Of a stretch of 64,000 bases of DNA, positions 53,721 to 61,787 are shown piece after piece. The DNA is taken from contig NZ_FOXB01000005.1 in assembly GCF_900115615.1 (NCBI RefSeq), positions 1-64,000 on the forward strand, given 5' to 3'. The stretch is from Hydrogenimonas thermophila. GTDB lineage: Bacteria > Campylobacterota > Campylobacteria > Campylobacterales > Hydrogenimonadaceae. The notes below the pieces were generated by a model that was not told the origin of the DNA, did not search any database, and worked only from the letters and a program-made list of their open reading frames with translations. Numbering within the stretch: the first letter of the stretch is position 1; each line of letters begins with the position of its first letter. Position numbers and translations under genes: made by a program.

Positions 53721-55112
53721 TTAATCTTCACTGTTATCCTCTTCTCTTTCTCCACGTTTTTTAGGAATAAGAATCAGAGGTGTTCCTTCCAAATCAAAAT
53801 TTTCTCTTATTTGGTTGCTTAAATAGCGTATATAGCTGAAATGAATTCCTTTTGGTCTATTTGATATTAGTGCTATTTTAGGAGGCTTGATTTCATATTG
53901 TGATGCAAACAGTATGTTTACAGCTTTTCCTTTAAAACTTGGAATATGGTGTTTGATTGTAGCATTTTTGATAACATCATTAAGCTCTCGTGTAGGAATG
54001 TGACGAGTATAGTTTTCATAAACTTTTAAAAGCATATCGGTGATTTTATGTACTCTCTTTTTCGATTTTGCCGATACAGTTATAACTGGTGCCCAACTAA
54101 GGAATTTAAATCGGTAGCGCAGCTCCTCTACAATTTCATCATAAGTTCCTAAAGCTTCATCCCATTTATTTAGAACAATTATACAGCCAAGTTTGTACTC
54201 ATCTACAAGTCCTGCAATCTTTTCATCAAGTTCACTCAAAGGTGCGCTTGCATCTAATACCAGCAGAGCAATATCTGCTTTTTCCAGCATTTGTCTTGTA
54301 CGACCCAATGCATACCGCTCAATACCTTGAATTTTTCCACGACGACGCAGACCAGCAGTGTCTATAAAAGTAACTGTTTTATCTTTTACTATAATCTTTT
54401 CATCAACAGGGTCTATTGTAGTTCCTGCAACATCACTTACAACAGCACGTTCGCTTCCCAGCAGTGCGTTAAGAAGAGAACTTTTTCCAACATTGGTACG
54501 TCCTATGATAGCAACGCCGATTTCATTAAGGTTCTCTTCTTCTTTGAGAGTACCGCTTTCATCAAAACGGGAAATGAGATTTTCCAATGCATCATCTTCA
54601 TCATCAAGTTCTAAAACAAGTTCAGGTTCATCCAAATGACTTTTTATCCACTCTATCAATTGACCTACACGACGATTATGTGATACAGAGATTGCAAACT
54701 GGTTTTGTGCACCAAATTCACTAAACTCCCAGGCTCTCTCTTCCTCTTTATCATTATCTATTTTATTGATTACCAATGCTATTGGTTTTCCAAGGCTTTG
54801 AAGTTTGTAAAAGAGCTGTTTGTCACGACCATCTGGCAAACTCTTTCCATTTACCATATAGATGATTATATCGGCAATTTCTGCTGCTTCTATTGCTTTG
54901 TTTTTTACACTTCGAAACAGCTCTGTGCTCTCATCTATTCCGCCGGTATCTACTATCTCTGCCTCTTTGCCGTCAAAGTCTATTAACTCTTTTTTTACAT
55001 CACGTGTTGTTCCTGCCATATCTGAAGTAATGGCTATTCGACGTTTTGCGAATCTGTTAAAAAGTGAGCTTTTTCCTACGTTTGGTTGTCCTAAAATTGC
55101 TATTTTTTTCAT
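53721..55112 (-). CDS. der: Ribosome-assembly GTPase Der (EngA)
   Basis: 463 residues from ATG 55112 (MKKIAILGQPNVGKSS). Two tandem GTPase domains: G1 GQPNVGKS and GRTNVGKS, G3 DTGG and DTAG, G4 NKID and NKWD, followed by a KH-like domain (about 365-445). It is required for 50S maturation. The acidic linker between the domains (ELDDEDDALENL) is typical. The longest frame starts at 55172 but has no ribosome site there; GAGAGAG precedes 55112. Confidence 0.96.
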   Translation of the reverse strand: MKKIAILGQPNVGKSSLFNRFAKRRIAITSDMAGTTRDVKKELIDFDGKEAEIVDTGGIDESTELFRSVKNKAIEAAEIADIIIYMVNGKSLPDGRDKQLFYKLQSLGKPIALVINKIDNDKEEERAWEFSEFGAQNQFAISVSHNRRVGQLIEWIKSHLDEPELVLELDDEDDALENLISRFDESGTLKEEENLNEIGVAIIGRTNVGKSSLLNALLGSERAVVSDVAGTTIDPVDEKIIVKDKTVTFIDTAGLRRRGKIQGIERYALGRTRQMLEKADIALLVLDASAPLSELDEKIAGLVDEYKLGCIIVLNKWDEALGTYDEIVEELRYRFKFLSWAPVITVSAKSKKRVHKITDMLLKVYENYTRHIPTRELNDVIKNATIKHHIPSFKGKAVNILFASQYEIKPPKIALISNRPKGIHFSYIRYLSNQIRENFDLEGTPLILIPKKRGEREEDNSED

Positions 55113-55190
55113 CTCTCTCTTTTGTTTGCAAGAATTTAATAGGATTTTATCAAATATTATGTTTAAATACACTGATTAAAGGAAAATAGT

Positions 55191-55949
55191 ATGAGTAAAG
55201 TTATGAAATGGTTAGCAAGTTTAATTATTTTAGTATCGATTTTACAGGCTGAAACTATTGATGCCAAATATAAGATAGAGTATGGAATTTTTGGTAAAAT
55301 GGGTGAGTCTGAGGCTAGACTTGTAAAAAAAGATGGTCATTACAAGATAAAGATGATAGCATATGCTACAGGTTTGGCAAAGGTTCTTAGCGGAGGACGT
55401 GTTGAAGTGTATGAGAGTGAAGGTACCATTATGCCTGATGGTACATTAAGACCAGATGTTTTTCGTAAAGATATAAGCCGTAAGGGTAAAAAGCGTATTA
55501 AAATCTATACATTTAATAGAAAAGATAAAAAAATTGAGTATAAAGAAGAAAGATTTAGAGATGGCAAATTAGAAAGCGAAAGCAGTGGCATACTTCCTTA
55601 TTTTGCTGAGAATGATATAATTTCACTCTATTTCAATGTAAAGACTATTTTAAAAAACTGCCAAAAGCCTTTTGATAAGATGTTAAAAGCTGTAGGTGCA
55701 CAGAAAAACAGTGGAAATGTTCGGGTTTCTACTGTAGTTGGTGATGATATTAAAAAGGTTAAAGATTTATTGGGTGAAGCTTCCTGTTATCTTAAAGTAA
55801 CTGTTTATCAAAAGCTTTTTGGCTCTAAAGGTGGAGAGTTGTATCTTGGATTGAGACCAGATTTTGTAGTTAAAAAAGCAGTTTTAAAAGATGTTATTAT
55901 GTTTGGCGATATTCGCGGTAACTTGACTCAGTTTTCTAAGCACAACTGA
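55191..55949 (+). CDS. DUF3108 periplasmic protein
   Basis: 252 residues. Signal peptide (hydrophobic about 6-18, cleavage near LQAET), then the beta-strand pattern of DUF3108: AKYKIEYGIFGKMGESEARL, YKIKMIAYATGLAKVL, TIMPDGTLRPDVFRKD, GELYLGLRPDFVVKKAVLKD. Family function is not established; suggestions involve envelope biogenesis. GTG start of the next gene is two bases past its stop. Shares an intergenic region with der (divergent). Confidence 0.85.
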   Translation: MSKVMKWLASLIILVSILQAETIDAKYKIEYGIFGKMGESEARLVKKDGHYKIKMIAYATGLAKVLSGGRVEVYESEGTIMPDGTLRPDVFRKDISRKGKKRIKIYTFNRKDKKIEYKEERFRDGKLESESSGILPYFAENDIISLYFNVKTILKNCQKPFDKMLKAVGAQKNSGNVRVSTVVGDDIKKVKDLLGEASCYLKVTVYQKLFGSKGGELYLGLRPDFVVKKAVLKDVIMFGDIRGNLTQFSKHN

Positions 55950-55951
55950 AA

Positions 55952-56842
55952 GTGAAAGCAAGACTTTTAAAAATTGATGCCGGTGTTCGGTATATGCTTT
56001 TTGCATCTTTAATGTTTGCATTAATGGGTGCATTTGCAAAAATGTTGAGTTCTCATCTTCCTTCTATTGAAGTAGTCTTTTTTCGCAATGTCTTTGGCTT
56101 TTTTTTAGTAGCTGCTACTATTCTTAAAAAACCTATGACACATACCGGTGGAAAGCCATTTTTACTTCTCTTTAGAGGATTGATGGGCTTTTTGGCACTT
56201 TTGGCATTCTTTTACAATATTGGTCATATCCCTTTGGGTGATGCAATGACATACTCAAAAACTTCACCAATATTTACAGCTCTGTTTGCTTGGATCTTTT
56301 TGAAAGAGGCACTGGGTGTTCGTGGGTGGCTTGCTCTTGCTATAGGTTTTATCGGCATTGTTTTAATAGCAAAGCCAACTGGCATGATGTTAGATAAAAC
56401 TGCATGGCTTGGAATTTTCAGCGGAGTAGGAGCAGCACTTGCATACACAGCGGTGCGAGAATTAAGACAGTATTACGATACACGTGCAATTGTTCTCTCA
56501 TTTATGGGCGTAGGTACTGTTGGACCACTTGTTTTAATGGCACTCTCCCCATATGTAGCAACAGAAGAGCTTGATATGCTATTTGCTTCTTTTGTTATGC
56601 CATCAGGAGTAGAGTGGGGATATATTATTATGCTGGGGCTGTTTGCAACACTTGCTCAAATATATATGACTAAAGCTTATGCAGCAACACAGGCTGGAAT
56701 TGTTGGGGCAGTAAGTTATAGCAATATTCTATTTTCTATTATGGTTGGATTATTAATTGGAGATCCTTTTCCTGATCCAATTACTTGGGGAGGAATAGCT
56801 CTAATTGTTACTGCGGGGATTATTGTTGCAAGAAAAAAGTAG
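55952..56842 (+). CDS. EamA/DMT family transporter
   Basis: 296 residues, ten membrane helices in two EamA repeats (for example [18 protein letters not shown] and [20 protein letters not shown] in the first half; [21 protein letters not shown] and [17 protein letters not shown] in the second). A metabolite exporter or importer of unknown substrate. GTG start 55952, two bases after the DUF3108 stop, suggests co-translation. The S-adenosylmethionine transporter group has similar length, but I cannot assign a subgroup. Confidence 0.85.
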   Translation: MKARLLKIDAGVRYMLFASLMFALMGAFAKMLSSHLPSIEVVFFRNVFGFFLVAATILKKPMTHTGGKPFLLLFRGLMGFLALLAFFYNIGHIPLGDAMTYSKTSPIFTALFAWIFLKEALGVRGWLALAIGFIGIVLIAKPTGMMLDKTAWLGIFSGVGAALAYTAVRELRQYYDTRAIVLSFMGVGTVGPLVLMALSPYVATEELDMLFASFVMPSGVEWGYIIMLGLFATLAQIYMTKAYAATQAGIVGAVSYSNILFSIMVGLLIGDPFPDPITWGGIALIVTAGIIVARKK

Positions 56843-56858
56843 TATAGAAAGGAATGAG

Positions 56859-57653
56859 ATGATTTTAATAGCAGGACCTTGTGTAATTGAGAGTAGAGAC
56901 TCTGTTTTTCGTATTGCAGAATCGTTAAAAAAGTATGATGAAGATGAGACTATAGATTTCTATTTTAAAGCCAGTTTTGACAAGGCAAACCGTACATCAC
57001 TAGAGAGTTACCGTGGACCAGGTCTTGAAGAGGGAATGAAGATATTTGAAGAGATAAAAAAAGAGTTTGGATACAAAACATTGACAGATGTACATGAATC
57101 ACATCAGGTTCAAAGAGTCAGTGAAGTTGTCGATGTTTTACAGATTCCCGCTTTTTTGTGTCGTCAAACAGATTTGTTGGTAGCAGCAGCAAAGACTGAC
57201 TGCATTGTGAACATTAAAAAGGGACAGTTTATGGTTCCTGCAGATATGCAGTATTCTGTACTTAAAGTTCTTAAAACCAGAGGTTTTGAAACGTGCGATT
57301 ATGAAACAAGTAAAAAAGCGGGTGTCTGGTTGACTGAAAGAGGTTCTACTTTCGGTTATGGAAACTTGGTTGTAGATATGCGCTCTCTTCCTATTATGCG
57401 AAAGTTTGCACCGGTAGTTTTTGATGCTACTCACAGTGTTCAAATGCCAGGGCAGGGTGGAAAAACAGGCGGTGACAGCTCATTTGTTCCTTACTTAGCT
57501 CGTGCAGCTGCAGCAACCGGAGTAGATGGTTTCTTCTTTGAAACACATTTTGATCCGGCATCTGCTTTAAGCGATGGTCCAAATATGGTACGATTGGAAG
57601 AGTTGGAAAAGCTTATTGAACAGATTAAAGCTATTAGAGAAATAGTGCAGTAG
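56859..57653 (+). CDS. kdsA: 3-deoxy-8-phosphooctulonate synthase (KDO-8-P synthase)
   Basis: 264 residues. Condenses arabinose-5-phosphate and PEP for lipopolysaccharide core. Signatures: [14 protein letters not shown] at the start, [44 protein letters not shown] and [15 protein letters not shown]. The frame opens at 56805, inside the EamA gene, but ATG 56859 with AAAGGA six bases ahead is the family start. The Cys in the AGPCVIES segment suggests a metal-dependent form of the enzyme; not certain. Confidence 0.95.
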   Translation: MILIAGPCVIESRDSVFRIAESLKKYDEDETIDFYFKASFDKANRTSLESYRGPGLEEGMKIFEEIKKEFGYKTLTDVHESHQVQRVSEVVDVLQIPAFLCRQTDLLVAAAKTDCIVNIKKGQFMVPADMQYSVLKVLKTRGFETCDYETSKKAGVWLTERGSTFGYGNLVVDMRSLPIMRKFAPVVFDATHSVQMPGQGGKTGGDSSFVPYLARAAAATGVDGFFFETHFDPASALSDGPNMVRLEELEKLIEQIKAIREIVQ

Positions 57654-57691
57654 TATGGTAAAATAGCAAAAATTCAAATGAAGGTAGTTTG

Positions 57692-58162
57692 ATGAATGTT
57701 ATAGAAGGAAAGTTAAGATTACACGGCAGTGAAAATATTGCTATCATAGCAAGCAGATTTAATCATATTATTACTGATCGTTTAGTTGAAGGTGCTCGTG
57801 ATGCCTTTTTGCGTCATGGTGGTAAAGAGGAAAACTTAGATCTTATTTTAGTACCTGGAGCTTTTGAGATTCCATTTGCTCTACAAAAGGCTCTTGCAAG
57901 CGGTAAGTATGATGGCGTTTGTTGTGTTGGTGCTGTCATTAGAGGTTCTACTCCACACTTTGATTATGTTGCGGCAGAAGCAACCAAAGGAGTAGCCAGT
58001 ACAACGCTTAAATATGGCAAACCTGTAGCATTTGGAGTACTTACTACCGATACTATTGAACAAGCAATCGAGCGTGCAGGTAGTAAAGCTGGAAATAAAG
58101 GTTTTGAAGCTATGGCAGGCGTTATAGAGATGCTTGATCTATACCGGGCAATGGAGGAGTAA
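57692..58162 (+). CDS. ribH: 6,7-dimethyl-8-ribityllumazine synthase
   Basis: 156 residues, penultimate step of riboflavin synthesis. Signatures: [65 protein letters not shown] (the last 23 residues counted as positions, motif GVLTTD). ATG 57692 (not TTG 57689) fits GAAGG upstream. Overlaps nusB by one base. Confidence 0.96.
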   Translation: MNVIEGKLRLHGSENIAIIASRFNHIITDRLVEGARDAFLRHGGKEENLDLILVPGAFEIPFALQKALASGKYDGVCCVGAVIRGSTPHFDYVAAEATKGVASTTLKYGKPVAFGVLTTDTIEQAIERAGSKAGNKGFEAMAGVIEMLDLYRAMEE

Positions 58163-58581
58163 TGGCAACACGTCATCAGTCCAGAGGGGCAGTAATAGGT
58201 CTTTTATATGCCCACGATATAGGTAATCCTGAAGTTCAGCAGTTTAGTGAAGATCTGCTTGAAGAGAAGAAGATAAGAAATAAGCAAAGAGAGTTTGCAC
58301 TTGGTCTTTATAATGGTGTATTGAGTCATTTAGAGACTATCGATAGTGAGATTAAGGCACATCTGAAAGATTGGGACTTTGAGCGTTTAGATCATGTTGA
58401 CAAGTCAATTTTGCGTTTAGGTACATATGAATTGCTTTATACCGAACTTGATAGAGCTGTTGTTATCAATGAAGCAGTTGAGCTTGCAAAAGAGCTTGGC
58501 AGTGATCAGTCTCCAAAATTTGTCAACGGTGTTCTTGATGCTATTGAAAAGACCACTTCTAAAAAGGGTGAAGAGGCATGA
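58162..58581 (+). CDS. nusB: Transcription antitermination factor NusB
   Basis: 139 residues, all-helical. RGAVIGLLYAHDIGN near the start and RLDHVDKSILRLGTYELLY with AVVINEAVELAKELGS in the C-terminal half match NusB. With NusE it binds boxA of rRNA transcripts. It lies in kdsA-ribH-nusB, as in Campylobacter. Overlaps mqnC by four bases (ATGA). Confidence 0.94.
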   Translation: MATRHQSRGAVIGLLYAHDIGNPEVQQFSEDLLEEKKIRNKQREFALGLYNGVLSHLETIDSEIKAHLKDWDFERLDHVDKSILRLGTYELLYTELDRAVVINEAVELAKELGSDQSPKFVNGVLDAIEKTTSKKGEEA

Positions 58582-59624
58582 GCCGTCTTAGCAAAGAGGA
58601 GGCGGTTAATCTGATCCGTAATGCAGACCTTAAAACACTTGGTCGTATGGCAAGTGAAATGAAGGCAAAACTGCATCCTAAAAAGATTACTACATTTGTT
58701 GTAGACCGTAATATAAACTATACAAATGTATGTTGGGTCGATTGTAAATTTTGCGCCTTCTATAGACACGGTAAAGATGATGATGCTTATGTTTTAACTT
58801 TTGAAGAGATTGATCAAAAGATTGAAGAGCTTCTATCGATTGGTGGTACGCAGATCCTTTTTCAAGGTGGTGTGCATCCTAAACTTAAAATTGAGTGGTA
58901 TGAAGAGCTTGTAGAGCATATTCATCAAAAGTACCCAGAAGTTACTATTCACGGATTTAGTGCAGTTGAAATAGACTATATTGCCAAAGTATCACGCATA
59001 AGTGTTGAAGAGGTGCTTAAGCGCCTGGCTGCAAAGGGACTTAGCTCTATTCCAGGAGCTGGAGCTGAAATTTTAAGTGACAGGGTGCGAGATATAATAG
59101 CACCTAAAAAGATAGATGTCAAAGATTGGCTTGGTGTCCATAGATTGGCACATAAAAATGGCATTAAATCTACAGCTACAATGATGTTTGGTACAGTAGA
59201 AACAGATGAAGAGATTGTTGAGCATTGGGAGCACATACGAAATCTTCAAGATGAAACTGGCGGCTTTCGTGCTTTTATTATGTGGAGTTTTCAGCCGCAC
59301 CATACAAAGCTAGCAGAAGAGGGTATAGTTACCAAAAAAACAAGCCCTAATCGATACCTTAGACTTCTTGCTGTTAGTAGGCTTTTTCTAGACAATGTTA
59401 AAAATATCCAAAGTTCATGGGTTACTCAGGGAAGTTACATTGGTCAGATGGCACTGCAGTATGGCGCAAATGACCTTGGTAGTACAATGATGGAAGAGAA
59501 TGTTGTCAAAGCTGCAGGTGCTGCAAACAGAATGAATCAGCAGGAGATGATACGGCTTATTCGTGATATCGGTGAAACTCCGGCAAAACGCAATACAGCC
59601 TATGAGATTTTAGAGGTCTATTGA
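58578..59624 (+). CDS. mqnC: Cyclic dehypoxanthinyl futalosine synthase (radical SAM, MqnC)
   Basis: 348 residues. Radical-SAM cluster CWVDCKFC (C52, C56, C59) with the CxxxCxxC spacing, followed by AFYRHG. Other features are ILFQGGVHPKLKIEWYEEL, IHGFSAVEID, GLSSIPGAGAEIL and SSWVTQG. These distinguish MqnC from MqnE. It cyclises dehypoxanthine futalosine in the futalosine route to menaquinone, the quinone route of this phylum. 4-base overlap with nusB and its stop overlaps the possible TTG of the next frame. Confidence 0.94.
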   Translation: MSRLSKEEAVNLIRNADLKTLGRMASEMKAKLHPKKITTFVVDRNINYTNVCWVDCKFCAFYRHGKDDDAYVLTFEEIDQKIEELLSIGGTQILFQGGVHPKLKIEWYEELVEHIHQKYPEVTIHGFSAVEIDYIAKVSRISVEEVLKRLAAKGLSSIPGAGAEILSDRVRDIIAPKKIDVKDWLGVHRLAHKNGIKSTATMMFGTVETDEEIVEHWEHIRNLQDETGGFRAFIMWSFQPHHTKLAEEGIVTKKTSPNRYLRLLAVSRLFLDNVKNIQSSWVTQGSYIGQMALQYGANDLGSTMMEENVVKAAGAANRMNQQEMIRLIRDIGETPAKRNTAYEILEVY

Positions 59625-59650
59625 CAGAGCTCAAAGGTGAGAGAAAAGAT

Positions 59651-60940
59651 ATGAAAAAAATATTATTGGGTCTGTTGTTACTGCAAGGAGTATTGATGAG
59701 TGCAATTTTAGATAAAGTTGAGATAAATGGTGTTGAAATACCTCTTATTTTTGAAGAGGAGCGATTACTGCCGATAGTTTCAATGCAGGTAACTTTCCAG
59801 TATAGCGGTTCTTTGGCAGATGGTGAGCATCCAGGACTTGCAAAATTTTCTGCCCGTATGATGAATGAGGGGACAAAAAAACTTGGTTCAACAGGATTTG
59901 CAAAAGCATTAGAAGAGAAGGCTATTAGCTTGAGTAGTCACTCAGGAACAGAGACATTTGTTTTTGAGCTTGGGAGCTTGAAAGAGGAGTTTGATGATGG
60001 TATTAAACTTTTTGCTGAGCTTCTTAAAGAGCCAAATCTTACAGAAGAGAGTTTTAAAAAGGTACAAACTACAACCATTGGTTCATTGATGCGAAAAGAG
60101 AGCGATTATGACTATCAAGCAAGTCTGTTGCTTAAAAAGAGTCTTTTTGAAGGAACACCATTAGAGAGACCTGCTGATGGAACAGTTGATGATATTAAGG
60201 CTCTGAAATTAAGTGATGTACAGAACTTTTTAAAAAATCATCTGGTTTTAAAGCGTGCAATTATTGTGATAGGCGGCAGTTTATCGATTGATGAAGCTAA
60301 AGCATATGCAAAAGAGGCTCTAAAACCTTTAACTGTTGGTGAGGTTGAACCTTTGCCATTTTTTGAAGCAAGTGAAAAATCAAAGACCTCTATTGAAGTT
60401 AAACCGACAGAACAAGCTTATATCTATTTTGGATCACCTTTTAATATGAGGGTTGATGATCCAGAGAGTTACAAGGCAAAAGTTGCAGCATTCATTTTAG
60501 GCAGTAGCGGTTTTGGAAGTCGTTTGATGGAAGAGATTCGTGTAAAAAGAGGATTAGCATATTCAGCTTATGGACGCATTGTTTTAAACAGAAGCAGCAG
60601 CTATTTTAGTGGATATCTGCAGACAAAACTTGAAAGCCAGGAAGAGGCTAAAAAAGTAGTGCTTGAAGTTATAGATGAGTTTGTAAAAAAGGGTGTAACA
60701 CAAAAAGAGCTTGATGATGCCAAAATGTTCCTGCTTGGCTCTGAGCCTTTGAGAAATGAAACACTATCTCAACGTCTAAGCCGTGCTTTTAACGAATACT
60801 ACAAGGGCTTAAGGCTTGGTTTTTCTAAAAAACAGCTAGAGCTTATAGAAGAGCTTAAGTTGGAAGATTTAAATGAGTTTATTGCAAAACATCCTGAACT
60901 ATTGAAGCTGTCATTTGCTATTGTAACGGATAAAAAATAA
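59651..60940 (+). CDS. Peptidase M16-family protein lacking the zinc site
   Basis: 429 residues from ATG 59651, which begins a signal peptide (MKKILLGLLLLQGVLMSA). Two M16 halves are seen: the N-terminal one with VSMQVTFQYSGSLADGEHPGLAKFSARMMNEGT positions (about 42-75) and the C-terminal one with GSRLMEEIRVKRGLAYSAYG. The zinc motif HxxEH is replaced by KFSAR (about 65-69), so this is a non-catalytic subunit-type member. The C-terminal R..Y pair (RGLAYSAY) that helps bind substrate is kept. A catalytic M16 partner is not adjacent. Periplasmic. Confidence 0.88.
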   Translation: MKKILLGLLLLQGVLMSAILDKVEINGVEIPLIFEEERLLPIVSMQVTFQYSGSLADGEHPGLAKFSARMMNEGTKKLGSTGFAKALEEKAISLSSHSGTETFVFELGSLKEEFDDGIKLFAELLKEPNLTEESFKKVQTTTIGSLMRKESDYDYQASLLLKKSLFEGTPLERPADGTVDDIKALKLSDVQNFLKNHLVLKRAIIVIGGSLSIDEAKAYAKEALKPLTVGEVEPLPFFEASEKSKTSIEVKPTEQAYIYFGSPFNMRVDDPESYKAKVAAFILGSSGFGSRLMEEIRVKRGLAYSAYGRIVLNRSSSYFSGYLQTKLESQEEAKKVVLEVIDEFVKKGVTQKELDDAKMFLLGSEPLRNETLSQRLSRAFNEYYKGLRLGFSKKQLELIEELKLEDLNEFIAKHPELLKLSFAIVTDKK

Positions 60941-60965
60941 CTTTGGACTTATTTATGTCCAAGTT
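60939..60965 (+). terminator. Hairpin after the M16-like gene
   Basis: AACTTTGGAC (one T bulged) pairs with GTCCAAGTT across TTATTTAT, overlapping the stop codon. No T-run follows, so termination strength is doubtful. Confidence 0.4.
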
Positions 60966-61024
60966 ATTGTATTACTTGTATTACATTGTTAATATAGGAA
61001 AATAATGATATAAGTTATGCAAAG

Positions 61025-61071
61025 CAATGTTTTGAAAGCATTGAAGCATAAGAAAATATTCAATGTTTTGA
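61025..61071. promoter_or_regulatory. Direct and inverted repeats at the MNT-HEPN promoter (possible operator)
   Basis: CAATGTTTTGA occurs at 61025-61035 and again at 61061-61071. The second copy runs into the -10 box. CAATG (61025-61029) also pairs with CATTG (61039-61043). Autorepression by the toxin-antitoxin complex would fit this placement, but that is inference. Confidence 0.45.
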
Positions 61072-61077
61072 TATAAT
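61072..61077 (+). promoter_or_regulatory. -10 box directly before the nucleotidyltransferase start
   Basis: TATAAT in GATATAATGG, ending seven bases before ATG 61084. A start site at the usual distance would fall on or next to the A of the ATG, giving a leaderless mRNA. No other ribosome site is present apart from a close GGA. Confidence 0.55.
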
Positions 61078-61083
61078 GGAAAC

Positions 61084-61392
61084 ATGACAAAAGAAATAAT
61101 AATAAATCAATTATCAAAACTGAAACCAAAGTATGAAAAAGAGGGATTGAAAATTTATGGACTATTTGGTTCATATGCTCATGACCAAGCTACGCCAGAA
61201 AGTGATATTGATATCTTAGTTGAAGCAACACCTGAATTTGCAGCAAGATATGGTTTTTCAGCAATTGCTAGACTAAAAGATATTGAAAAAGAGATAAGTA
61301 ATATTTTGGGTGTAAAAGTTGATCTTGCTGATCGTAGTGGTATGGGACAAACTGCAAAAAAATTTATTATTGATAGAACAATTTATGTCTAA
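61084..61392 (+). CDS. mntA: MntA-type antitoxin nucleotidyltransferase
   Basis: 102 residues of the minimal nucleotidyltransferase fold with the perfect active-site signature GS-x10-DxD (GSYAHDQATPESDID, starting near residue 29), and a third acidic position in KVDLADR. In MntA/HepT systems the antitoxin transfers AMP groups to a Tyr of the HEPN toxin and so neutralises it. The stop overlaps the HEPN start by 8 bases. No conventional ribosome site. Confidence 0.93.
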   Translation: MTKEIIINQLSKLKPKYEKEGLKIYGLFGSYAHDQATPESDIDILVEATPEFAARYGFSAIARLKDIEKEISNILGVKVDLADRSGMGQTAKKFIIDRTIYV

Positions 61393-61753
61393 AGAATTAA
61401 TTAGTAAAGTATATCTGATTTTGGAAAAAATTGAATATATTGAGCAGATTGTTAAAAATGCTGGAGGAGTATCTAATGCGTTAGAAGATACAGTTACTAT
61501 GCGTCCAGCTATTTTAATGCATATGGTTGCAATTGCAGAGCAATTTGATAAACTTAAAAAGTCACAGGCTAATGCTATTTTAAATAAATATGATCCTAAT
61601 GATCTCAAAGGTATGTATGATGTTAGAACATACATAGCACATGATTATGAAGGTGTCAATTTAGCTATTATAGAATGGATTATACGTTATGGTTTGCCAA
61701 AGTTAAAGGAACAGTCAATCTCTATTATTGAAAATAGTGAGTTACAACTATAA
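61385..61753 (+). CDS. hepT: HepT-type HEPN toxin (DUF86 RNase)
   Basis: 122 residues, all-helical. It contains the RNase motif R-x4-H-x-Y as RTYIAHDY (about residues 80-87), where the Tyr is the AMPylation site. HepT dimers cut RNA when not neutralised. The longer frame from 61319 lies within mntA and lacks a ribosome site; ATG 61385 overlaps the mntA stop (ATGTCTAA), so translation is coupled. The order antitoxin then toxin is the reverse of the Shewanella hepT-mntA pair. The pair interrupts the M16/recG interval as a small accessory insertion. Confidence 0.92.
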   Translation: MSKELISKVYLILEKIEYIEQIVKNAGGVSNALEDTVTMRPAILMHMVAIAEQFDKLKKSQANAILNKYDPNDLKGMYDVRTYIAHDYEGVNLAIIEWIIRYGLPKLKEQSISIIENSELQL

Positions 61754-61787
61754 TTTAGTCGTATCGGTATAGGAATAGTAAGATTTA

